Positions 56,988 through 64,000 of a DNA stretch of 64,000 nt are shown piece after piece. Position 1 is the first letter of the stretch. Each line of letters starts with the position of its first letter. The notes under the pieces were generated by a model. It was not told the origin of the DNA, ran no database searches, and saw only the letters and a program-made list of their open reading frames with translations. Where the stretch lies: assembly GCF_000011085.1 (NCBI RefSeq), contig NC_006394.1, positions 91,301 to 155,300 of the forward strand. Reading direction: 5' to 3'. The stretch comes from Haloarcula marismortui ATCC 43049 (GTDB lineage Archaea > Halobacteriota > Halobacteria > Halobacteriales > Haloarculaceae). Made by a program: the position numbers and the translations under genes.

Positions 56988-59885
56988 TTATTCGAACTCG
57001 TTGAGTGCTGCCTGATTATCTTCGTCGTCCTCTCCTCGAACGTTGAGATTGATGTTGCTGATGTCGATATCGAGGTATTCGCCCGTGCGCCCCGAGAGTA
57101 TATCGCGAAGGGTTTCCGCAGTTTCGTGTTCTTGGGGAAGCACCTCGAGGAGGGCAGTGACGGTGGTCCGGAACCGCTCGTCATTCTTCAGACCACGATC
57201 GGATAGCCACTCCCAGGCAGCTTCTGGACCTTTGGTTTCGTAGACGTGGATGGCAGAATGGACTGCATCGATGCCGTGACTGAAGCGTTCATCAGTCGGG
57301 TTCACGGGATATTTGCGGCTGGAGACGTCTTCTCCGTTTTCGACACGAACGATGTCCTGTACTCGGTTGCTGTGGGTTTTGAGCTGGACATCACCACTGC
57401 TTTTCCCCCAGATTTTGGTGTCCCGTTTCACGTCGTCGATGTTGACACCGACGCCGATTCCGAGCTGTCGAGCCTCGTCATAGGGCATCGTGTCTGTTTC
57501 GTAAATTAGCCAAGAGAGGACGTACCAGCGCGTCAGCCCGTCAAGATCGTCGAAGCCTTTCGTGTCCAGATACCGCTCGGCGAGAACTTCCGCGACGGCG
57601 TCGCGGGCGGCTGAAAGTGCGTCGCGGGGCGGGACTTCCTCCCCCTTCTTATCCACGACGGGGTAGTTATCGGCGAAGACGCGTAGAGTTGGACCGAACG
57701 CTGCGATAATCGTGTCCGTCTTGGTGAGGCTCAGACCGGAGTCCAGAAGCTCTCGTGCAGCTTTCTTTGCTTCGGACCGTGTCTCAGATTTCACATCGTC
57801 CCAGAGCGTCGCCCCGCCAGTATCCTCCTTCTCGTGCAACGGCTTCCGTCCCGTGAGGAGGATTGTGCTGTCAGCACTCTGGCTCCCGCGCATCACGACG
57901 CGGTTTGGCATTTCACTTGTGATCGGGTGTGTCGCGGTAATTGTGAACCCGGCTTCGATGAGCGACATCGACAGCGTATCCCAGGCGTCGGTCTCCTTAT
58001 GTGTGAACATAATTGTCAGGACGCCGCCGGGCTCAAGAGTCTCGTAGAGTTCAGAGAAGATTTCTGCCATCTTCTCTTCGTAGTCCTCTTTTGCGAGTTG
58101 CTTCTTTGACTTCTCACCTTCCAGTCCTTCGAATCTGGAGGTATTCGCAACAGCTTCGTCAGACTTGTTGGTTAGTTCTGAGGTGAAGAACTCGGGATGG
58201 ACGTCGCTCAAGTACGCCTTCTGCAGGACGTAGAAGCCATCTGCGAGTTGGGCGTACATGACGCTATCATAGTATGGGGGGTCAACGACTGCAGCTTGGA
58301 CAGAACCCTCTCCGACTTTCGACGTGAGATCAGCTGCATCCCCACAGTACACCTCTGCTGCGTCTCGGCCCGCAGCCATCTCAACGAGCTGCTCGTAACA
58401 GTCGATCACCTTCCGCGAGGTATCTTCGTACCCCATCGTTTCAGAGACTAAATTGTTGTCGCAGAACACTCGACGGAACGAGTAGTTGTGAGACATGAAC
58501 ATATTCGCAGGATATCCTCTTCCTGTGTCCCACGGAGACATTCGAGAGTTCCGATCAATCATCTTACTGGCAGAGATCGTAAGGATCGTCAGGATGGCCT
58601 CTGCCTCGCGTGTATCGTATTCCTCACGAATCTCCTCAGCGCATTCTCGAAATGCGTTACAGTACTCGTAATGGGAGACCAGCTGACGCGGATTGAAGAT
58701 ATCTCGCCATTCCTCCATCCCGTAAGTCGCCGGATCGGTGATACGACTACTCACTTCGACCTTTTCAGACAGGAAAGTGAGCAGCTCGAAGTCGGATTCG
58801 ATACGCTCTTCGGCGCGCTTGAGGGCTTGCTGGTCGAGGTCGTCACCCGCCCGATACCCTGAACCACCACGGGGATCGTCGTACTTGACACCGTAAATCT
58901 GGTACTCGAACTCGCCGTTCTTCAGCAGTTCCCGAGTCTCTTCGTACTCGGTAATCACACCACAGTGGGGGCATTCTACGTCCGAGCGCGATACTGTCCC
59001 CTCCGACGGATCGAAGTCAGTGTTCGAGTTCTCTGTGAGCTCAACGCATTCATACGACACGTCCCCGTTCTCGTAGTGTGGTTTGATCGCGACGCCTTCG
59101 CCGGCGCTACGCTTGTGGAGCCACCACTTCGGCATCAACGGGACCGTCCCAGCACAGGACTCACACTGAATGTGGTACGTACAGGCCGATGCCAGCACTT
59201 CACGGCCATCCCGCTTCGTAGGGTACAGATCGTCGAGCTCCTCGCTCGCCTTCTTTTGGATTCGGTCGCGCCATTTGTAGAGGTCATCTTCGAGCGATCC
59301 GACCTCCGGCGCGTACTCTAACATCACCTTCAGGATCACCGACGGGACGGGATTCAGCTCATTCGCGATGGTGGGCAAGTCGTAGCGGATGGACTCGAAG
59401 GGAATCACTCCGCCACCAGCAGTCGCATCTAGAACAGTCGGTAATTCGCCATCCCAGGTCTCTCGCAACGAGGTATGTAGATCTGCCAGCTCGTCTTCGG
59501 TCGGAGACTGTGTGAACGGTCTCGGATAGCCGTACCACTCGCCGAGTGTCCCGTCACGCTGTCCTTCAGTCGTCTTGCGCTCTTGAACGTACTCGCTGAT
59601 GTTCTCTTCTAGACCGTCTGGCCCGATCTGCATCAGCGACAGCAGTTCATCCGCACTCGTTCCCTCCTCCATTACCGATCCAAGAATCGCCAGACGAGCC
59701 GCAGGGGTGGGGCGGCGAGCGAACCACGGGTGGATGTACCGGTGCGGCGGCATGTGCTTCGGATTCGCTTCCTTGAGATTCTCAATCCCCACTGCCTTCA
59801 GGGGAAGTTCGCCCTCGATTGCCAGCGAGGTGTACTCGTCGTCAGATTCAGATTCGGTCTCGGATGTCGTGTGGGAGTCGCTCAT
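56988..59885 (-). CDS. DUF1156 adenine DNA methyltransferase
   Basis: A 965-residue protein. The N-terminal DUF1156 block has HRYIHPWFARRPTPAARLAI (49-68), the SAM motif is VLDATAGGGVIPFES (151-165), zinc-like CESC (241-244) and CPHC (305-308) follow, and the catalytic motif is DPPYYDSV at 535-542. Circularly arranged gamma-type N6-adenine methylases look like this. It probably marks host DNA as self. It lies between the small protein gene and the helicase in one operon. Confidence 0.9.
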   Translation of the reverse strand: MSDSHTTSETESESDDEYTSLAIEGELPLKAVGIENLKEANPKHMPPHRYIHPWFARRPTPAARLAILGSVMEEGTSADELLSLMQIGPDGLEENISEYVQERKTTEGQRDGTLGEWYGYPRPFTQSPTEDELADLHTSLRETWDGELPTVLDATAGGGVIPFESIRYDLPTIANELNPVPSVILKVMLEYAPEVGSLEDDLYKWRDRIQKKASEELDDLYPTKRDGREVLASACTYHIQCESCAGTVPLMPKWWLHKRSAGEGVAIKPHYENGDVSYECVELTENSNTDFDPSEGTVSRSDVECPHCGVITEYEETRELLKNGEFEYQIYGVKYDDPRGGSGYRAGDDLDQQALKRAEERIESDFELLTFLSEKVEVSSRITDPATYGMEEWRDIFNPRQLVSHYEYCNAFRECAEEIREEYDTREAEAILTILTISASKMIDRNSRMSPWDTGRGYPANMFMSHNYSFRRVFCDNNLVSETMGYEDTSRKVIDCYEQLVEMAAGRDAAEVYCGDAADLTSKVGEGSVQAAVVDPPYYDSVMYAQLADGFYVLQKAYLSDVHPEFFTSELTNKSDEAVANTSRFEGLEGEKSKKQLAKEDYEEKMAEIFSELYETLEPGGVLTIMFTHKETDAWDTLSMSLIEAGFTITATHPITSEMPNRVVMRGSQSADSTILLTGRKPLHEKEDTGGATLWDDVKSETRSEAKKAARELLDSGLSLTKTDTIIAAFGPTLRVFADNYPVVDKKGEEVPPRDALSAARDAVAEVLAERYLDTKGFDDLDGLTRWYVLSWLIYETDTMPYDEARQLGIGVGVNIDDVKRDTKIWGKSSGDVQLKTHSNRVQDIVRVENGEDVSSRKYPVNPTDERFSHGIDAVHSAIHVYETKGPEAAWEWLSDRGLKNDERFRTTVTALLEVLPQEHETAETLRDILSGRTGEYLDIDISNINLNVRGEDDEDNQAALNEFE

Positions 59886-59900
59886 AATATCGAAATCTCG

Positions 59901-60518
59901 TTAGATGTGGTCGGCGAGCAAAACGCGAAGTGCTTTCGTACCGCTGGGCGAGGACGGCGAGCGAGCCTTAGCGTGCCAGTAGTAGCATTCACCCAGGCTC
60001 ATCTGGTCGATTCCCTTTGCGACTTCACGAAGACGGTCCCGGCGTCGCATTGGCTTCATCGCACGGAACGCGATCGAAAGCCGAACACCGGCCGCTTCGG
60101 GGAGACTGACGCTTGCGGGGTCGCCTGTACAGACGGTCTCGGGATCAAGACTCAGCTCACGGAAGGTGGATTCGATGAGGAAACTAACCTCGTTGAACGC
60201 CCCGCCGCGTAACGTCGCGATACGAATCGCACACCAGTCATCCCAATCGTACGCTGCGTCATCTGCCCCGGGGAGTTCGGACGGAGAACGGTCGCCGACA
60301 ATGGCCTCCTCCAGTTCACGTACTGAGACGCTTACCGCTTTTTGCACTCTCTCGAACCGTTCTCGTCGAGCCGTCGCGATATCACGGGGCGCCAGCTCGT
60401 AGAGCGTGATTTCGTGCTGGTCGTCGACCCGATCACGCGTCAACACGAACGTCGGTCGATTCCCGTAGGCGCCGGTGGTGAAGGCGAACGAATTCCCCTC
60501 GGCGATGCCCTGGCTCAT
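59901..60518 (-). CDS. Small protein of the DUF499 operon (DUF7680-like)
   Basis: A 205-residue protein. SFAFTTGAYGNRPTFVLTRD, RRERFERVQKAVSVSVRELE, then VRLSIAFRAMKPMRRRDRLR and YYWHAKARSPSSPSGTKALR. No catalytic motif is obvious; it sits where DUF3780-type partners stand in bacterial versions. Its ATG overlaps the DUF499 stop (60515-60518), so the two are translated together. Function unknown. Confidence 0.75.
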   Translation of the reverse strand: MSQGIAEGNSFAFTTGAYGNRPTFVLTRDRVDDQHEITLYELAPRDIATARRERFERVQKAVSVSVRELEEAIVGDRSPSELPGADDAAYDWDDWCAIRIATLRGGAFNEVSFLIESTFRELSLDPETVCTGDPASVSLPEAAGVRLSIAFRAMKPMRRRDRLREVAKGIDQMSLGECYYWHAKARSPSSPSGTKALRVLLADHI

Positions 60519-63500
60519 ACTTGAGTCACCTCGCTGGATTCGATCACACGGATCTGCGTGTGCATCGTGACGGTGAATGCGTTGTCGACCGCGAGGAGCT
60601 CGTCCAGGAGGTCGAAGGTGTCGCCATAGAGACGGTCATCGCCCTCGTCGAACTCAATCGCGAACTCGGCTTCAGCGGTACGACCGCCATCCGGATTCGC
60701 GAGATCTTCCGGCTCCATGTTGAATCTGAGGTGGCTCGCAAAGACCTCCGGGCGTCCATTGAAATCGACTTCGAACTCTGATTTCGAGTCGGCTCCGTCG
60801 TTGGCTTCATAATCGAAGTCCATCGTCGTGTCCTCTGCGAAGTCCTCATCGTTGCTGAGTTTGTTCGCAGTGAACCACGCGCCCTTCCACGCATCAGCCC
60901 CGTCCAGATGGATCCAGACGCCTTCGACGATGGGCGTCAGTTCGTCAGGGTGTCCGTCGTACTCCTCGCGGGCGCTGGTAAGTTCGTCCGCGATGTCAGC
61001 CCGCATTTCCTGCAGGGCCCGAGAGACGTGTGCGGGCTCGGAGGTTCGAACTTCGATGAGTTTACTGAACGGCTCAGGTTCGTCATCGCCACCTGAACCG
61101 CCGCCGCTACTGCCGCCAGTCTCCTCCTCATCGTCGTCAGTGGTCTCGTCCTCTTCCTCTTCGTCTTCGTCGAGTTCCTCCCAGTCGATTTCACTCCCGA
61201 CGTCGTCGACCAGCTCATCAAGCGAGGTATAGAGTGTGTGCGACTGCGAGAGCTTCACGTCCTGATAGCTGAGGCCCGCGTGCAGATTCTTCGCGTCGTC
61301 GAGTTCGTGATCAGTTGCCGTGAGCGTCGTTTCGGGCGTGTAGTACCCGGTCTTCTGCTCCTCGTCCCAGTAGGCGTACCCGTCTTCACGGACGAGCTGG
61401 GCGATCGTCTTTCGCAGTGGGATGGGTGACAGGAGAATCTCCGCATCCTGACGTTTCCCGAACTGTTCTTCGATTGCTCTCGTCGTCATCGAGGTCGATC
61501 CGACGTTCCAGATCGTCGCCTCGAACCAGTCAACACCGTAGGCGTCCTCTCCTTCGGGGATGATCGCGCCTGCTTCATCGAGCTTCTCGATGACACTCTG
61601 ATGGATGGTGCTGTCGGTAGTGACGTTCCGATGAGCCAGGCCGTCTCCAGTCGGGAAGTAGAGATGCGTATACGCCTTTTTGATGTCCTGATCGAGCGTG
61701 CCCTTCGCGCTATCGAGGCGTTCACCGAGCTTGTCCTGCTGTTCGGTGTTGAGCTCGTACTGGTCGCCGAGGTTATTCTGGATGTGTTTGATGGCAGCGA
61801 CGCGCTCTGCGGTCCGCTTTGCGTCGGACACGTCGTTCGCGCTCGCGGCGAGGAAGACGACGTTGTTCTTGAACACCCGTGGCGTCTTCTGCCCGCCACT
61901 CGACGATGCTGTATTCTTGAACAGCGTTTGGATTGCCTCGGGGACGGTCTCGTAGTCCGTGATGGTGACCGTATCGAAGTCCATCACGCACAGATGCGCT
62001 TCGTCGGCCGTATCCGGGATTTCGTGCGGCTCTTCCGGCCCGACAATCACATTCAGACTGCCCTGACCGAGCGCCTCGTCGAGGGCTTCCTCGAGATGCC
62101 GACGGGCGAGCCCGTCTTGCAGTTGCTCGACGACGGAATCGATGAGTTTCGTGAGGTTTGGCTCTGACTTGAATTGGATCTTCTCACCGTTGTCTCCGTG
62201 TAGGTAGAAACACGCAGACCGACGTCCCTCTCCAAGGAGGTTATTGAGCGCGTCGTCGTAGTGCGCTAGCTCGACTTCGGTGTTGGCAATCGCGTGTCGA
62301 AGAGGCCGGCGTGTAGTGCCGCGCCCGTCGGCGCCCTTCACGATGCTTTTCCAGAGGATTGCCGTCGTCAGATGTGTTCCGAGTGGGGGGTGTCCGTTCT
62401 TGACCCAATTCCGGTCCTCTTCCTCTGCGTTCGCCGTGCCATCTTCCGAGAAGATGTCGGCCTTGATCGCGGCCTCGAAGTCCATGTCGACCGACGAGAA
62501 CAGCCGGAGAAGCGTCGAACGAACGTCCCCATCGGAGGGATGCATATCGAACAGACGAACGAAGTGGCGTTCTTGGTAGTCGCTCTGGTGCTGCCAGAGG
62601 CGGTAGACTGCGCGGGAGAGGAGCTTGAGCGCACCACGAGTGCGCTGGAACGACGGGAGGGAATCCAGTTCCTCTGTGAGTGTATCGATGACCGTCGGAT
62701 GAATCGGGTAGCTGTCTTCGAGGCGGTCTCGGTGTTCCGGGTTCGTCGCACTGTCGGGGAAGGAGTCACGATCACCCGTATAATGGGACATGTAGGCATC
62801 AACTGTCGCATCGCGCCCATCTTCCACGACGTTCTCGAACAAGCGGTGTCGCAGGACAGCGGCAATTTCGTTGTCCTCCGTCGGCGTAATGGAGCCCTCG
62901 ACACGGTCGCTGATACTGTTGAACTCAGAGATGGTCTCGGAGACCAGACCACGGACGTCTTCGGCTTGGTCGGCGAAGGCGGTGTCCGCGATACTGAGGA
63001 CAACAGTGACCTTGTCGTTGTTCTGCGTCGCGGACAGCAGCGACATCAGGAAGGTATTCGTCTGCTTCGCGAGCGTCGAATCTCCGATTTCGACAGCGGC
63101 AGCTTGCTCGAGATATGCGGCGATCTCGTCGATGAGGATGAGCGATGGATTGTCGTTCCGCTCGAAGAGCCGCTCGAGTTTGGTCGTTCCTGGAGGCGTT
63201 CGGTTCTCGTCGTTTTCGCGCAGGAACTCGTAGCCTTCCCGCCCGAACAGCTGGTAGGCCATTTCGCCCCACATCGTCTTCGTCGCGGGGGCGTCAGGGT
63301 CGTCGTAGTTCGAGCGAGCGTCCTCGGCGTCGACGTGTGTGCCCACGAAGACGGCTGAGTTGACGTCGAGACCGAGTGCGGCGGCGTCAGTATACTCATC
63401 GGCGATGTCTTGGTCGAGGATGAAGTCAGACAGATCGGGGACAGCACTCGGCGATTCTGCGAGGTGATACGCGGCGATCTGGTTGTGGGTTTTCCCGCCA

Positions 63501-63808
63501 CCGAAGCTGGTGTCGAGTCGGAGAATGCCGTTCGTGCCGGTGTAGTCGTCGTTATGTGCGCCGACGAAACGGGTTGCGAGACGAGTGAGAAGCTCCTGCA
63601 GACCGCTAGTGGGGTAGGTTTTCTCGAAGAAGAGTCGAGGATCAGCGTAGACATTAGGAGCGTCGTCGCTGTGGGCGACGTCCGCGAGGCTAGCCGCGAA
63701 TTGGTCCTCGGCGAGTTCGCCGGTGAGAACGTCCTGGCGAGGTTCGCAAGAGTCGAAAATACTCGGCGGTCGATTCGTCGTGCCGGTGGTTGTGGGCGTA
63801 TCGCTCAT
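60515..63808 (-). CDS. DUF499 AAA+ ATPase
   Basis: A 1097-residue protein. The Walker A-like loop is SFGGGKTH (101-108) and Walker B is LILIDEIAAYL near 225, then VTVVLSIADTAF. An acidic Gly/Ser linker (EEEEDETTDDDEEETGGSSG) precedes a C-terminal domain that handles DNA or protein partners. DUF499 proteins are found in one operon with DUF1156 methylases. ATP-driven assembly or sensing of invading DNA is expected. Its start overlaps the stop of the 46-residue gene. Confidence 0.9.
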   Translation of the reverse strand: MSDTPTTTGTTNRPPSIFDSCEPRQDVLTGELAEDQFAASLADVAHSDDAPNVYADPRLFFEKTYPTSGLQELLTRLATRFVGAHNDDYTGTNGILRLDTSFGGGKTHNQIAAYHLAESPSAVPDLSDFILDQDIADEYTDAAALGLDVNSAVFVGTHVDAEDARSNYDDPDAPATKTMWGEMAYQLFGREGYEFLRENDENRTPPGTTKLERLFERNDNPSLILIDEIAAYLEQAAAVEIGDSTLAKQTNTFLMSLLSATQNNDKVTVVLSIADTAFADQAEDVRGLVSETISEFNSISDRVEGSITPTEDNEIAAVLRHRLFENVVEDGRDATVDAYMSHYTGDRDSFPDSATNPEHRDRLEDSYPIHPTVIDTLTEELDSLPSFQRTRGALKLLSRAVYRLWQHQSDYQERHFVRLFDMHPSDGDVRSTLLRLFSSVDMDFEAAIKADIFSEDGTANAEEEDRNWVKNGHPPLGTHLTTAILWKSIVKGADGRGTTRRPLRHAIANTEVELAHYDDALNNLLGEGRRSACFYLHGDNGEKIQFKSEPNLTKLIDSVVEQLQDGLARRHLEEALDEALGQGSLNVIVGPEEPHEIPDTADEAHLCVMDFDTVTITDYETVPEAIQTLFKNTASSSGGQKTPRVFKNNVVFLAASANDVSDAKRTAERVAAIKHIQNNLGDQYELNTEQQDKLGERLDSAKGTLDQDIKKAYTHLYFPTGDGLAHRNVTTDSTIHQSVIEKLDEAGAIIPEGEDAYGVDWFEATIWNVGSTSMTTRAIEEQFGKRQDAEILLSPIPLRKTIAQLVREDGYAYWDEEQKTGYYTPETTLTATDHELDDAKNLHAGLSYQDVKLSQSHTLYTSLDELVDDVGSEIDWEELDEDEEEEDETTDDDEEETGGSSGGGSGGDDEPEPFSKLIEVRTSEPAHVSRALQEMRADIADELTSAREEYDGHPDELTPIVEGVWIHLDGADAWKGAWFTANKLSNDEDFAEDTTMDFDYEANDGADSKSEFEVDFNGRPEVFASHLRFNMEPEDLANPDGGRTAEAEFAIEFDEGDDRLYGDTFDLLDELLAVDNAFTVTMHTQIRVIESSEVTQV

Positions 63809-63945
63809 TCGTTTGTAGAGGTAGTTTCGTTGGCGCGTTCTTTGAGGAGCGTCTTGATTACTGAATCGAGGGACGTGTGGTCTTCCTCGTCCTTGATCTC
63901 CTCTAGCTGTTCTTTCGTCCAGTCCTGTACCCGTATCATCGGCAT
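63805..63945 (-). CDS. 46-residue leader protein of the defence operon
   Basis: A small gene, MPMIRVQDWTKEQLEEIKDE then DHTSLDSVIKTLLKERANET, with ATG 63945 or 63939. The first residues look like a ribbon-helix-helix strand followed by helices, as in antitoxin or repressor peptides (DUF7557-like). Its TGA overlaps the DUF499 ATG (63805-63808), so it belongs to the operon and may autoregulate it. Confidence 0.7.
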   Translation of the reverse strand: MPMIRVQDWTKEQLEEIKDEEDHTSLDSVIKTLLKERANETTSTNE

Positions 63946-64000
63946 AATTGTATCACGAAATGTCCACTTCCCTGAGTTTCCTGCATAGTAGGTTATCAGG
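63946..64000 (-). promoter_or_regulatory. Promoter region of the defence operon, cut by the window edge
   Basis: On the minus strand, TTTCGTGATACAATT lies immediately before the first ATG and GGAAACTCAGGGAAG lies further out. A weak TATA may be TGATACAAT. The upstream part is outside the window. Confidence 0.3.

Overview
The window is haloarchaeal. Evidence: very high GC with acidic proteomes (runs of D and E), archaeal information-processing genes (TFB, two Orc1/Cdc6 initiators, B-family polymerase, RadA-like protein, OB-fold ssDNA-binding protein), TATA-type promoters, and many ATGA/GTGA start-stop overlaps. No rRNA, tRNA, CRISPR array or recognisable transposase was seen. A replication origin, an ArdC antirestriction protein, a DUF932-like protein and many small uncharacterised zinc-ribbon proteins point to a megaplasmid or large integrated mobile element. 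The species cannot be told from the sequence.

Layout. 1-1524: 5' part of an AT-rich unknown gene. 2050-5299: small backbone genes and an OB-fold protein. 5531-7623: AT-rich AlbA_2/Schlafen-type gene with a convergent partner. 7833-8923: TFB. 9029-13249: small backbone genes around a probable toxin-antitoxin pair (10149-11206). 13311-16483: bat-type HTH protein and a Zn/Cd/Pb-type P1B ATPase. 16604-26569: backbone genes, interrupted by a winged-helix regulator and a membrane-anchored Mrr nuclease (19187-21538). 26612-33644: metal and redox cargo (peroxiredoxin, HxlR regulator, MerA, NikR, nickel/cobalt exporter, ArsR-type regulator, P1B ATPase with a YPC motif, CopZ-like protein). 33776-37475: backbone, including ArdC and a SWIM protein. 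37619-39984: CBS-HEPN protein and a gene split by an in-frame TAG. 40053-48284: small genes, Orc1/Cdc6 with origin recognition boxes on both sides, PolB2, and a RadA-like operon. 49461-51150: AT-rich coiled-coil membrane protein and partner. 51437-53170: SRAP/HMCES protein and a second Orc1/Cdc6. 53349-63945: five-gene operon (46-aa leader protein, DUF499 ATPase, small protein, DUF1156 DNA methyltransferase, PLD-SNF2 helicase) that looks like a restriction or defence system.

Two dispersed element families mark the backbone and are absent from the cargo. The first is about 13 GC-rich hairpins (T-rich lead, covarying stem, loop with a GARGGGGT-like core), each 5-54 nt upstream of a start codon. 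The second is seven inverted repeats, TTAACCAACA...TGTTGGTTAA, with half-sites 30-32 bp apart. Together they suggest a shared regulatory layer across otherwise scattered backbone genes. This is the most novel signal in the window. Other strong leads are the origin architecture, the DUF499/DUF1156 operon, the amber-split gene beside a CBS-HEPN protein, and a Mom-like acyltransferase candidate.
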